Assembly: GCF_008710275.1 (NCBI RefSeq)
Contig: NZ_VYQE01000003.1
Coordinates: 372,001 to 436,000, forward strand
Reading direction: 5' to 3'
DNA: 64,000 nucleotides
Source of the DNA: Histidinibacterium aquaticum
Lineage (GTDB): Bacteria; Pseudomonadota; Alphaproteobacteria; Rhodobacterales; Rhodobacteraceae
A program made the translations under genes and the position numbers. Position 1 is the stretch's first letter. Every line of letters starts with the position of its first letter. Shown here piece after piece: positions 44,085 to 52,756 of this stretch. The notes under the pieces were generated by a model. It was given only the letters and a program-made list of their open reading frames with translations. It had not been told where the DNA came from and searched no databases.

Positions 44085-45584
44085 ATGACCGAGATCGCCC
44101 ATTTCATCGACAACGCCCGCGTCGCCGGCACCTCCGGCCGCGCCCAACCGGTCTACAACCCTGCGACTGGCGAGACGAAGGCCACCGTCGCACTGGCGTC
44201 GAGCGAGGAAGTCGGCCGCGCCGTCGCTTCCGCCCACCAGGCCTGGAAGAGCTGGTCGAGCACTCCTCCACTCCGCCGGGCGCGCATCCTCGACCGGTTC
44301 AAGATGATCCTTTGGGAGCGGGGCGATCAACTGGCGCAGGCCATTTCAGCCGAACACGGCAAGACCCACGAGGACGCGCTCGGTGAAGTGACACGGGGGC
44401 TCGAGGTCGTCGAATTCGCGGTGGGTGCGCCCCACCTGCTGAAGGGTGAGATAACGGAGAATGTCGGTACCGGGGTCGACAGTCACTCGCTGCGCCAGCC
44501 CCTCGGAGTGGTCGCGGGCATCACTCCGTTCAACTTCCCCGCGATGGTGCCAATGTGGATGTTTCCAGTTGCACTGGCCTGCGGCAACACCTTCGTCCTC
44601 AAGCCCTCCGAACGCGACCCCTCGGCATCGTTGCTGATCGCGGAGTGGCTGGCCGAGGCGGGCCTGCCCGAGGGGGTCTTCAACGTCGTCCAAGGCGACA
44701 AGGAGGCGGTTGATACACTGCTCACCCACCCGGATGTGAAAGCCGTCAGTTTCGTCGGCTCGACTCCGATCGCGAAATATATCTACGAGACGGGCACCGC
44801 GAACGGCAAGCGCGTGCAAGCTCTCGGCGGGGCGAAGAACCACATGGTCATCCTGCCCGACGCCGACCTCGACATGGCTGCGAACGCGCTGATGGGGGCC
44901 GCTTATGGCTCCGCCGGCGAGCGCTGCATGGCGATCTCCGTCGCCGTACCCGTGACGGACACCGTCGCGGACGCGCTGATCGAAAAGCTGGTGCCCAAGA
45001 TCGAGGCCCTCAAGACCGGTCCCGCTACCGACAGGGCGACCGACATGGGTCCGGTCGTCACCAAAGCCGCGCAGGAAAAAATTTGCGGCCTGATCGACAA
45101 GGGCGAAGCCGAAGGCGCCAAGATCGTCGTCGATGGCCGAGGCTTCACGCCGCCGAAAGGCTACGAGAACGGCTACTTCGTCGGACCGACGCTTATCGAC
45201 GAGGTAACACCGGAGATGTCCGTATGGCGCGAGGAGATCTTCGGTCCCGTTCTCTCTGTCGTCCGCCGCAAAAGCTACGACGAGGCCGTCGACCTAATCC
45301 ACGCCCACGACTATGCCAACGGCGTATCGATCTTCACCCGGGACGGCGACGCCGCCCGGACTTTCGCGCACGACATCGAGGTCGGAATGGTAGGCGTCAA
45401 TGTCCCGATCCCGGTGCCGATGGCTTTCCATTCTTTCGGCGGGTGGAAGCATTCACTGTTTGGCGACCACCACATGCACGGCATGGAAGGCGTGCGCTTC
45501 TACACCCGCCTCAAGGCGATCACCACGCGCTGGCCGTCCGGTGTCCGCACAGACCCGGAGTTCTTCATGCCGACGATGGGGTAA
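44085..45584 (+). CDS. mmsA: CoA-acylating (methyl)malonate-semialdehyde dehydrogenase
   Basis: A 499-residue aldehyde dehydrogenase of the MmsA/IolA type: [20 protein letters not shown] (146-165), [23 protein letters not shown] (248-262) and GSAGERCMA with the nucleophile Cys281, lacking the general-base Glu of hydrolytic ALDHs as is normal for CoA-dependent members. It converts malonate or methylmalonate semialdehyde to acetyl- or propionyl-CoA and CO2. Together with the IolC-DUF2090 fusion it completes the lower inositol route. ATG 44085 was preferred over an in-frame upstream codon because of GGAGAGCGCC in front. Confidence 0.94.
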   Translation: MTEIAHFIDNARVAGTSGRAQPVYNPATGETKATVALASSEEVGRAVASAHQAWKSWSSTPPLRRARILDRFKMILWERGDQLAQAISAEHGKTHEDALGEVTRGLEVVEFAVGAPHLLKGEITENVGTGVDSHSLRQPLGVVAGITPFNFPAMVPMWMFPVALACGNTFVLKPSERDPSASLLIAEWLAEAGLPEGVFNVVQGDKEAVDTLLTHPDVKAVSFVGSTPIAKYIYETGTANGKRVQALGGAKNHMVILPDADLDMAANALMGAAYGSAGERCMAISVAVPVTDTVADALIEKLVPKIEALKTGPATDRATDMGPVVTKAAQEKICGLIDKGEAEGAKIVVDGRGFTPPKGYENGYFVGPTLIDEVTPEMSVWREEIFGPVLSVVRRKSYDEAVDLIHAHDYANGVSIFTRDGDAARTFAHDIEVGMVGVNVPIPVPMAFHSFGGWKHSLFGDHHMHGMEGVRFYTRLKAITTRWPSGVRTDPEFFMPTMG

Positions 45585-46456
45585 CGAACCCATTGCGGCG
45601 CGCCGCGCCAGAGCGGCCGGCTGCGCGACGCGTATCCGCGGAGGAGCAGAAGCCGCCCAAAAACCAACGTGGCTGAGTGCATAACGAGGCATCAACTTTG
45701 TCGAATGCCTGGCGTGCTGTACAAGTGGGGATTGTCGCCAAAGCAATCGGACAAAAATTTCTCATCCCGCCTCGCCGCCCGACTTGGCGGTCATTTGCGA
45801 TTGCATTGATGTGCGCTCGGCGCGAATCTGAGGCGCTGCACAAGCCGGGGTCACCCTTGCGCCGCGAAACTCCGGCCCATAGCCGCCATTTGGCGGATCT
45901 TGTTCATCCCGTCACGATCTTCCCTTTGTCCGCCGCAAGAGACCGATTGATCGACCATGCTGTGATCGTCCTGGTCCGAGCTCTGACTACGCAGCATCAA
46001 TTTTCGTCGGAGAGGTCTTGTTGATGCCAAAGATGTTTCGATCGTGTTGTTTCCTGCCATGTCGCGCTTGCTACGACAGGCTGCCTCATCCGCTGCCGAG
46101 CAACATCTGCCGCAATGACGTCTGGATCACATGGCGCACAATCTTGATGGCGGCATCCTGTCCACACTTCTCCCCTTTCAGCGTCGCCAGCACCTGCCCG
46201 ACATGGACCAGGGCCACGACGCTAAAGGGAGGAGAACCCGGTCGTTAAGGGTGAACGACACTCGAGTGTTCATTCTTCGGATTTGCAAGGGAGCATAGCG
46301 ATTCTCGGAAGTGCCTTGGCGCTCACCATATCGGAGAGCCAATATCTGTCAAAAACATGACAAAGCAGTTCATTCGTATTATCGCCCCGAGATATCTTCG
46401 TTCTTCCTTTCAAAAAGGAATTCGACCATTCGGCATCCCATCGTCGAAGATCGACG
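45585..46456. other. 872-bp region without supported genes
   Basis: Between mmsA and a small minus-strand gene. Frames here are short, overlapping on both strands, and their translations show no recognisable domain or consistent codon use, so it looks like decayed DNA. One 12-bp palindrome ACACTCGAGTGT lies at 46258-46269. No transposase remnant could be identified. Confidence 0.4.
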
Positions 46457-46693
46457 TCACGGGCGCCGAACGGAATTGCCCCCGGCGATGATCGCGTTGA
46501 TCAGGTCTGCGACAGCTCGGTGGTTCTCCGTCTCATGGTCGGTGCCGACGGCGTTCTCATGGGTTGCCGCGGCGTCGCGGAGGACTCCCACGATCTCGTG
46601 CTCCGGCAGCACCCCGTGATCGTTCATCGCAAGCAGCAGGGCCTCGCAGATCGAAAGGGCGGCTTCGCCTGCGTGCTCGCTCGCCGTGGACAT
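46457..46693 (-). CDS. Small conserved-looking hypothetical protein
   Basis: A 78-residue helical, acidic protein (MSTASEHAGEAALSICEALL, then LPEHEIVGVLRDAAATHENA). No named domain. The even codon use and clean helices support a real gene. It is divergent from the Crp/Fnr gene across 148 bp, so the two may share a control region. Confidence 0.6.
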   Translation of the reverse strand: MSTASEHAGEAALSICEALLLAMNDHGVLPEHEIVGVLRDAAATHENAVGTDHETENHRAVADLINAIIAGGNSVRRP

Positions 46694-46841
46694 GCCGGGG
46701 CTCCTTCCGGTGGATCGTGGCCCGGTTACATTGGGCTCGGACGATCCGTACTTCTGACAGGAATGTCGCTATGCTGGACTGATCCAGAGTAGTGTCCGGG
46801 CCGATCCTTTGCTCTGGTATTGCATCACGCCGGGAGGGCCA

Positions 46842-47576
46842 ATGACGTCAGCAGAGCGCAGCCCCCTGATCCGCAAACTTTCGGCCTTCGTCGGGTTGTC
46901 GAAGGTCGAACTTGCCGTGCTGGAGCAGCTCCACCAACGCCGACGGACCTTCGCGGCAGGGAAGGATATGGTGCACCAGGGGCAATCCGATCAGGCCGCC
47001 TACATCCTCTCAAGCGGATGGGTTTGCTCCTACAAGCTCCAACCCGATGGAACCCGCCAGATCGTCGATTTCCAGGTGCCGGGTGACTTCCTCGGCCTGC
47101 GCAGCGTTCTCTTGCGGACCTCGGACCACAGTTTTGAGCCGATCGTGACGATCGAGGCCGCTGAAGTCCTAAAGTCAGATCTCCTGGCAGCCTTCGCGCA
47201 GACACCGCGGCTTGCCACTGCCATTCTCTGGGCTGCATCGCGAGATGAGGCGATGGTCGTCGAGCATCTTGTAGGGCTCGGCCGGCGCGACGCGGAGGCC
47301 CGGATGGCACATTTCCTGTTGGAATTGGGATCAAGGCTGGCACTGGTTGGTATCGGCAGCAGGGAAGGATACGACTGCCCACTGACGCAGTATCACCTTG
47401 CCGATACGCTCGGTCTGAGCGCCATCCATGTCAATCGTGTGTTGCGGCAACTACGCGAGGCCGGACTGTTGACCTTTCGGGACGGTCATGTGTCGATTCA
47501 CGACTATGCACGGCTCGTGGAACTTGCCGAGTTCGATCCGGCCTATTTGGACCAGACCGGGCCGCTCCTGAAGTGA
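46842..47576 (+). CDS. Crp/Fnr-family transcriptional regulator
   Basis: A 244-residue regulator: N-terminal cyclic-nucleotide-binding-like beta roll (about 20-130; VHQGQSDQAAYILSSGWVCS, VDFQVPGDFLGL), dimerisation helix, and C-terminal HTH (QYHLADTLGLSAIHVNRVLR). There is no N-terminal Cys cluster, so it is not an Fe-S oxygen sensor of Fnr type; the roll lacks the full RxxRAA-type cAMP pocket. ATG 46842 follows GGGAGGGCC. In this island it is the only regulator of the run of small genes. Confidence 0.9.
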   Translation: MTSAERSPLIRKLSAFVGLSKVELAVLEQLHQRRRTFAAGKDMVHQGQSDQAAYILSSGWVCSYKLQPDGTRQIVDFQVPGDFLGLRSVLLRTSDHSFEPIVTIEAAEVLKSDLLAAFAQTPRLATAILWAASRDEAMVVEHLVGLGRRDAEARMAHFLLELGSRLALVGIGSREGYDCPLTQYHLADTLGLSAIHVNRVLRQLREAGLLTFRDGHVSIHDYARLVELAEFDPAYLDQTGPLLK

Positions 47577-47614
47577 GGGGCCGCCCTCCTTTGCTCGGCC
47601 GGTGGGCCCGCTAG

Positions 47615-47789
47615 TCACCTCAGGCGCAGGAGGTCATGCGAGGACCGGGTCGCCGCGTCGAGTTCCTTGTTGGTCTCGGCGCCGTTCTTCGCCGTGCGTG
47701 CCTTCTCGGCTGCCCCGAGAATGCTTCAGGGCCGCGTCCTTCTTCGGACCAGAGGGCGCCTTGTCCGGAGCCGACTTCGGGGAGGTCAT
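47615..47789 (-). pseudogene. Frameshifted small polar protein gene
   Basis: The ATG at 47789 (preceded by a weak site) reads MTSPKSAPDKAPSGPKKDAA, after which the frame degenerates; a frame one base away reads EKARTAKNGAETNKELDAAT and RSSHDLLRLR to a stop at 47615. The two halves read like one small Lys/Ala-rich helical protein broken by a one-base indel. The downstream 248 bp to 48037 hold no supported gene, only short inverted repeats such as AAGCGTG / CACGCTT. Sequencing error is possible. Confidence 0.45.
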
Positions 47790-48037
47790 CTTCTAGCCGG
47801 TCTTGTTCCGTTCGGGAGTCGTCGGGAATGTCCTTCTTCGGACGTCCCGAGAATAAGAAGCGTGCCGACTTGCCCACCTTTGGGGGATCGACACGCCAAC
47901 ACGCTTCTCGGGTACTCGGAAAGAAATATGCCACCAAATATTCGGCAGGCACGTCTCACCTGACCGGAGTCGACGCTTCGCCGCACTGACCCAGGTTAGT
48001 CCCGGCGTCTGCGGCATGGCGATTGTCTCTGCGGTTC

Positions 48038-48451
48038 TCAGGTGACCACAGTCTGCTGGTGGGAAATCCTCAGCCATGTGTTGTCATCGTTGAGGTACGT
48101 TGAGGCACAGAGCGCCATGTAGATCGGCACATCGGGCTTCTCTGCCGAGACCCGGTAGGTAAGAATGGCGATGTCACCACATCGCGTCACGCGCCGTTCA
48201 GCCATAACAACGGAGCGCCAGCCGGTTCTCTCGCGAAGATGGGCCCAGATCTGGTCGCCTTGGAGGATGCCGGGAGGATAGGGGAAGATCATCACGGCGT
48301 TGGCCGCTGTCGTGGTTCGCGCGTTGTCGGCGCCACTGGTCCAGAAGTGCTCCTCCAAGGCCCACAATATTCCCTGTTCGCGCGGCGATGGCGTCCCAGC
48401 CTTTTGCGCCGCATGTTCCGGTACGTTGGGAGTCTGGTTGGAAACGGTCAT
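48038..48451 (-). CDS. NTF2-like (DUF4440/SnoaL-type) protein
   Basis: A 137-residue protein. After a polar 30-residue start, the cone-shaped fold pattern is visible: an initial helix with ALEEHFWTSG, strand NAVMIFPYPPGIL, helix GDQIWAHLRE, and paired strands RRVTRCGDIAILTYRVSAEK, PIYMALCASTYL, TWLRISHQQT. Members are small-molecule-binding proteins or enzymes. Its ATG overlaps the stop of the upstream gene by four bases. Function unknown. Confidence 0.7.
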   Translation of the reverse strand: MTVSNQTPNVPEHAAQKAGTPSPREQGILWALEEHFWTSGADNARTTTAANAVMIFPYPPGILQGDQIWAHLRERTGWRSVVMAERRVTRCGDIAILTYRVSAEKPDVPIYMALCASTYLNDDNTWLRISHQQTVVT

Positions 48452-48873
48452 TCGCCTGCCCCCGAACCGCCAAACGTCAGAACCTGAAACAGCACAAAGG
48501 TGATAGCGAGCACAGCCCAGATCACCCCGCTAGTGCCCGGCTGGCCGCCCTCAGCCGGCGCGACCGACCGCTTCAGGGTACCTGACACCGGACGATCTGG
48601 GAGCAGATGGCTCAGGTCTCGTGCGACTCTGCCGTGGTCGCTGGCGAGCGCAGGCACGTCCCGAAATCGAGCAAGCAGCGCCCCCAACCGCGCTCGCGCG
48701 CCATCGCGTCCCAGCGTGACCAGTTCAGAGGTTTCGTTCCATGGGTCGAGACCGAGCCGAGCGAGTGTCGAAAGCACCGTCACGGCATAGCCGTTCCTGT
48801 CTTCGCCGACCGACGCATAGAGAAATCGCTCAAATCCGGGCGGATGCGGGTTGAGAATACTGGGGTCGGCCAT
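48448..48873 (-). CDS. Hypothetical tail-anchored protein
   Basis: A 141-residue protein with a soluble N-terminal part (FERFLYASVGEDRNGYAVTV, LSTLARLGLDPWNETSELVT) and one C-terminal membrane helix (GVIWAVLAITFVLFQVLTFG, about 116-135). No family recognised. ATG 48873 was chosen as the start of MADPSILNPHPPGF. It is coupled to the NTF2-like gene. The 265 bp to the next gene on the right hold nothing recognisable. Confidence 0.65.
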   Translation of the reverse strand: MADPSILNPHPPGFERFLYASVGEDRNGYAVTVLSTLARLGLDPWNETSELVTLGRDGARARLGALLARFRDVPALASDHGRVARDLSHLLPDRPVSGTLKRSVAPAEGGQPGTSGVIWAVLAITFVLFQVLTFGGSGAGE

Positions 48874-49138
48874 CGCCAATCCTTTCACTGGCTACAGGCA
48901 TGGAGATCATCCCTGTTTTCCTAAGGATACGTGCAGGCGAGCCTCTCCGCACTTACGCAGGTCAGTGCTGGCGACGCACCGCGGAGAGTTCACGGCCAGG
49001 AGCAGGGCTAACATGTGTTAGCGCTAGCCGCACCATCCCGATGTAAAAAAGAGAAATCGTTCGACTGGTTCGACCAAGACCCTAAGCGGCCGGCGACAGT
49101 GGTGAGCGACGAATCTGCCAGCATTGCGGAGGCCCGGG

Positions 49139-49453
49139 ATGAACATGCGGTCGACCAGATCGACGGTGACGTTTTCCAACCCGTTCACTCTGTCGGGATA
49201 CCCGGGCGAATTGCCCGCTGGAGAGTATGAGCTTCTCGTCGAAGAAGAGCTTCTCCAGGGGCTGAGCTTCGAAGCCTACCGTCGGACGGCAACCTACCTG
49301 ACAGTGCGCGGCAAGGGCCGTCATGCGGGACGCTTCGAGTTACGCGCAATTACCGACAGCGATCTGAAAAAAGCGCTGAGTCGGGATGCTGCCCTGAGCC
49401 AGACCAGCAATCACAGCGAAGCGGCGCTTCCCCCGCAGGAGGACGGAACATGA
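49139..49453 (+). CDS. Small conserved-looking hypothetical protein
   Basis: A 104-residue soluble protein: NPFTLSGYPGELPAGEYELL, VEEELLQGLSFEAYRRTATY, LTVRGKGRHAGRFELRAITD. The beta-rich pattern is regular, but no family is known to me. ATG 49139 follows GGAGGCCCGG. It overlaps the next gene by four bases; three genes here (49139-50306) form a chain of four-base overlaps. Confidence 0.7.
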   Translation: MNMRSTRSTVTFSNPFTLSGYPGELPAGEYELLVEEELLQGLSFEAYRRTATYLTVRGKGRHAGRFELRAITDSDLKKALSRDAALSQTSNHSEAALPPQEDGT

Positions 49454-49836
49454 ACTCACCCGAATGGCTCAAACCCGGCATCTATGGCGCGCTGATCGGC
49501 GCGGTCTTCGTCAGTGTCGTGGGATTCACATGGGGCGGCTGGGTGACTGGCGGGACCTCGAACGACAGGGCGATGGCGCTGTCTCGCGACAATGTTGTCA
49601 CGTCCATGGTGCCGGTCTGCCTCGACATGGCGCAATCAGACCCGGCGCGGGCGGACAAGATGGAGATGATCCGGGCCGCCTCGACCTACCAGCGGCGCGA
49701 CGCGCTCATGGACGCGGGTTGGGCAACCATGCCGGGAACTGATGCCCCGAACCGCGATATCGCGCAAGCTTGCCTGGCCGCCCTCGATGTCGACGGTTCA
49801 CCAGAGAGCGCCGAAAACGCAATTGAGGAGGGATGA
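49450..49836 (+). CDS. Hypothetical membrane-anchored protein
   Basis: A 128-residue protein with one N-terminal membrane helix (about 11-33: IYGALIGAVFVSVVGFTWGG) and a small periplasmic or cytoplasmic helical domain (VVTSMVPVCLDMAQSDPARA) containing two Cys. No family recognised. Linked by overlaps with both neighbours. Confidence 0.65.
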   Translation: MNSPEWLKPGIYGALIGAVFVSVVGFTWGGWVTGGTSNDRAMALSRDNVVTSMVPVCLDMAQSDPARADKMEMIRAASTYQRRDALMDAGWATMPGTDAPNRDIAQACLAALDVDGSPESAENAIEEG

Positions 49837-50306
49837 CCTGCGCCATGCCGATCCCTTTTCCGGAGTCGACCGACCTCGAGCGGCGCGTACTGGCCCATCA
49901 AAGGGTCCTGCAGGCGCTGATCGCCTATATGGCCCGCACCGACCCTCGTTTCATCGACCACCTGAGAGAACGGTTCGTCGAGCCGATGCGGATGGCCCGG
50001 CACGAACACAACCACCGTGAAACAGACGATTATGCAGAAGAATTCATTCGTGCCGTGATGCTCCTCGGAGACGTGCGCGCGCCCGAGACGAAGGAGCCAG
50101 AAATGACCGCCAAGCCCCCCGTGCCGCCGAAAAGCGTTGGAGGACAAGGTTCTTCCACGAACGAGCCGTCGCAAAGCGGTGGGGTTCAGGTTCGCGAACG
50201 AAACGGCATCTGGGAGGTGCGAGTCGATGGCAAGTTTCGTGGCGACTACCACCAGAAGGAACACGCTCTCGCCGCGGCGGCCTTGCACAGGTTGTCGCCC
50301 CGATGA
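49833..50306 (+). CDS. Hypothetical protein with DUF2188-like C-terminus
   Basis: A 157-residue protein. The N-terminal half is helical (DLERRVLAHQRVLQALIAYM); a Pro/Ser-rich linker leads to GIWEVRVDGKFRGDYHQKEH followed by ALAAAALHR, a strand-strand-helix pattern like the small DUF2188 module (aromatic-x-V-x-DG...A-x-AA). Function unknown. Last of the overlapping trio. Confidence 0.6.
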   Translation: MTCAMPIPFPESTDLERRVLAHQRVLQALIAYMARTDPRFIDHLRERFVEPMRMARHEHNHRETDDYAEEFIRAVMLLGDVRAPETKEPEMTAKPPVPPKSVGGQGSSTNEPSQSGGVQVRERNGIWEVRVDGKFRGDYHQKEHALAAAALHRLSPR

Positions 50307-50641
50307 CCGGTGGCACTCATCCGACTGACCTGCAGGACTTCTCGATCCAGGTCGCCGAGAACGAAGGCATGCCATCGAGACCGAACGACATGGTCCCCCC
50401 GACACCGGACTCGCCCACAAAGCGGCTGACCGGAACGCTGACGCTTGGGCAATCGCGGACGCGCATGGCAACCGGCGGCCTCTGGTCCGCCGGGGAGCGA
50501 GCGGCGATGAGACATCCCGTGGCGAAGCTGATCACTAGGATGGCAGTCATGGCCGGTGTGATCGCGTCCTTCGCCTTCCCCGCCCTTGCGCAGGTTGGCA
50601 CTGGCCCAATGCCGACGAATGGCGTGCGCCCCCGCGGGTGA
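50303..50641 (+). CDS. Doubtful small secreted protein
   Basis: A 112-codon frame overlapping the previous stop by four bases. Its second half, from the internal ATG at 50509, reads MRHPVAKLITRMAVMAGVIA and ends ALAQVGTGPMPTNG, like a signal peptide with a short mature part. The first half has no recognisable feature. It could be a real coupled gene, a short secreted peptide from the internal start, or chance. Confidence 0.3.
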   Translation: MTGGTHPTDLQDFSIQVAENEGMPSRPNDMVPPTPDSPTKRLTGTLTLGQSRTRMATGGLWSAGERAAMRHPVAKLITRMAVMAGVIASFAFPALAQVGTGPMPTNGVRPRG

Positions 50642-51441
50642 ACAGGATCAGGCGGCAGTTTTGACCATGGCGCGAGCGTGGCGGCCTTCCAACTTGACGG
50701 GCTGAGATACAAGCGCTCTGTGTCAGAGTTCGGCGGCAACAAGGCGGTGGCCGTAGTCCTCGAACGCGTCTGTGATCGCCCGGAGTCCCGCGATGATCGC
50801 TGCGTCGCCAGGCTTGGGACAAGGGTCGCCAGTTTCCGAACCGCAACCCAATTCTCTTTCGCGGAGAAGGTGTTCCGCTGCCGCGTTCGCTGGGAGCGCG
50901 AGAACCTGCCTGCCTCTTGGCGGGGCCTTCCTCAACTATGCCTGCGCGGGGTCCGCGCCGCTCCTAAAGCGCCCAGGTTGCTTCGGGCTGATAGTCAGGC
51001 TGATGCGCATCACCCGCGACACGAAGTGCTCTCTTTCGGGGCCGCGATGATCGACGCGCATGGCGCCATCGTCATGACAAGTGACAGACACCGTCATTTG
51101 TCAGCTGCAGTGCAGCGGGCGGGATCCACTGCACTCGAATTCTGGGGCCAGCACCGCTCCTGACGCGGTCCGCGCTGTCGTCCCTCGCCCCACGGACCGA
51201 CGTCCTTCGCGCCATCCAGCCGGGGTGGCGATCACCGAGAGAAGATACCCATGACGACCACGGCCACCAACCTCACCGCACCGTCCGCGAACGCCGGCAG
51301 CCCCTCTGCGATGACCGTCGCTATCACCGGCATTGTTGCGCTGCTTGCTCTCAGTCTAGCCCGCCTTGTCGCGGGCCGTCCGCTGCCTCTATGCGGTGTT
51401 AGCAGGCATGAGCGTCACGAGAGTCCACGTCATCGCGAGAC
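50642..51441. other. Region without well-supported genes
   Basis: Two weak candidates only. A minus-strand frame (50723-50935) ends in KPGDAAIIAGLRAITDAFED, which looks protein-like and may be the tail of a decayed gene. A plus-strand frame (51251-51454) has one hydrophobic helix (MTVAITGIVALLALSLARLV) and no other feature. Codon use on both strands is mixed, as in decayed DNA. Confidence 0.3.
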
Positions 51442-51666
51442 TCACGGCTTCTGATCCGGTTCTCGGAACAACGGGGCTTCATAGGTCTGCTGCTCGCGCC
51501 GTTCAGCGTCATCGACGTTTTCGGGCGACTCTCCGACCGATTTCGCAACCTTCTCCGCTCGCATGCGGGCGGATGCAGCTTTCTTGGCTCGCGAGCGGGC
51601 GTATTCTGTGTCGTCGAACTTCGCACTGAACTCTGGCAATCTGTCGATCATGTTGAAATCCTCCAT
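51442..51666 (-). CDS. Small charged hypothetical protein
   Basis: A 74-residue frame, possibly starting at an internal Met (MIDRLPEFSAKFDDTEYARS). It is rich in Arg, Lys, Glu and Ala and probably one long helix (RAKKAASARMRAEKVAKSVG). No family recognised; composition is more gene-like than neighbouring frames. Confidence 0.4.
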   Translation of the reverse strand: MEDFNMIDRLPEFSAKFDDTEYARSRAKKAASARMRAEKVAKSVGESPENVDDAERREQQTYEAPLFREPDQKP

Positions 51667-52527
51667 TGCGTAAGAACCATCCCCGCACCATCACCAATAT
51701 GGGGTCGGAACAGGCCGAAAATTAGGGGTCGACGGCAACGATTGCTTGTTCATGCCAAATGAGAGTGTTCGCTGAGACCTTACTTCTGCTCTCCGAGAAA
51801 ACGGCTGATGCGGGGTTTCCCGCTGACTAACCTGGATCAACGAGTAGCCATTGGCGCGTGCGCATAGCTCCTCATCCGACATCGCTTGTATCGGAGGGAG
51901 TTCAGTATCGTGACTCGTAGATATCCCACGCGTTGGTTCGCGATAGCAATCGCTACGGTTCTAGCAGCGTCATCGACAAATGCGGCGCGGGCAGACACGG
52001 CCCTGCGATAGCATCCCCCGGACAAGGCCTGTGCGGATCCCCGAAAATCACCGTGGCGGCGTCCCTTCGTCGAAGACGTAGAAGCTGCAGCCGGCCCTAT
52101 CGGCTCATGACAAAGGACGGCGCTCGAAGACGTGCTGCCTGTCAGCGACACAGTCATCCTGTTGGAAGCCGCAGACTAGGTCCGCGATATTGACCGCGGT
52201 GCGCGCGATGAAGGACATCGAGGCCCCCTTAGACATTGACAGGCGTGACGCCGACCACGCGCGGTAGATCGTTGACGGAGCAGCCTGCGATCGCGGCGTG
52301 CCGACTTGGTATCGCTTGGCTCGCGGGTGCGGCGAAGGTCGGCTTTCCGCCCTTAGCATCGCTCGCCTGACGCATGCTCGGTCATCAAGCTAATATTGAC
52401 TATGGCTGGCTCCTTCAGCGGCGCCGCCCGGATGGCCGCGCCTGACGGTTGACTTGAAGGCCTTGCCATCGTCGATGCGTGCTCGCTTTGCGGGCAATTG
52501 CGGCGTGAGAACAATACGGAAACAGCT
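51667..52527. other. Region without recognisable genes at the right end of the island
   Basis: No frame of convincing length or composition on either strand. A short minus-strand frame around 52137-52240 (MSFIARTAVNIADLVCGFQQ) has no detectable family. Probably eroded island DNA. Confidence 0.35.
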
Positions 52528-52590
52528 GTGTCAGAAACGTGTCAGAACGTGACAGAAATCCCGGGAAATCCCGGGAAAACCCGGGAAATC
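52528..52590. repeat. Two tandem repeat arrays beside attR (candidate integrase arm sites)
   Basis: Three units of GTG(T/A)CAGAA(A)C occupy 52528-52558 (starts at 52528, 52539 and 52549). They run directly into three and a half copies of the 10-bp unit AAATCCCGGG (one as AAAACCCGGG) at 52556-52590. The arrays lie 73 bp from the right attachment repeat, the distance at which arm-type integrase sites occur in other elements. No matching array was seen beside the left repeat. Confidence 0.5.
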
Positions 52591-52662
52591 AGGCCCTTGG
52601 CGCTGCGGCGCGGCGCGGGAAAAAATATCGTTGCGCCATAGGGTTCTAGCTGGCATAGACGG

Positions 52663-52708
52663 CGGCGGAGACGTGGCCGAGTGGTCGAAGGCGCTCCCCT
52701 GCTAAGGG
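52663..52708 (+). repeat. Right attachment repeat (attR), 5' half of tRNA-Ser(GCT)
   Basis: Identical over 46 bp to 17138-17183. Immediately outside the repeat the two copies differ: T versus G on the left, CAAGG versus AGTAG on the right. It overlaps the functional tRNA gene. Confidence 0.85.
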
Positions 52709-52756
52709 AGTAGGCGGGAAACCGTCTCGAGGGTTCGAATCCCTTCGTCTCCGCCA
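52667..52756 (+). tRNA. tRNA-Ser(GCT), complete
   Basis: A 90-nt gene: acceptor GGAGACG pairs with CGTCTCC, discriminator G and encoded CCA; U8-G9 then the D-arm GGCCGAGTGGTCGAAGGC; anticodon stem CTCCC/GGGAG with loop CTGCTAA and anticodon GCT; a long variable arm, as in class II serine tRNAs; T-arm GAGGGTTCGAATCCCTT. It decodes AGC/AGU. Its first 42 nt and its promoter lie on the island side of the crossover. Confidence 0.97.

Larger units (their letters stand above)
17138..52708. mobile_element. Genomic island of about 35.5 kb inserted in tRNA-Ser(GCT)
   Basis: The segment is bounded by identical 46-bp copies (17138-17183 and 52663-52708) comprising 4 bp upstream plus the first 42 nt of tRNA-Ser(GCT). 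The left copy is a stump; the right copy continues into a complete tRNA. The content is accessory: a tyrosine integrase (21411-22508), a phage-like replication module, a low-GC HIT/4TM/ATP-grasp operon, a catabolic cluster and decayed small genes. Identity ends in the 3' strand of the anticodon stem, so the crossover lies at or before that point. Unusually, the island supplies the promoter and 5' half of the working tRNA. It may be composite. Confidence 0.72.

Noticed and set aside
26030-45584. Complete myo-inositol catabolic operon
   Set aside because: Only IolC-DUF2090 and MmsA/IolA are present; iolB, iolD, iolE and iolG are not in the cluster.
45585-46456. Insertion-sequence remnant between mmsA and the small-gene region
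   Set aside because: No DDE/DEDD transposase motif, terminal inverted repeat pair or target duplication could be found.
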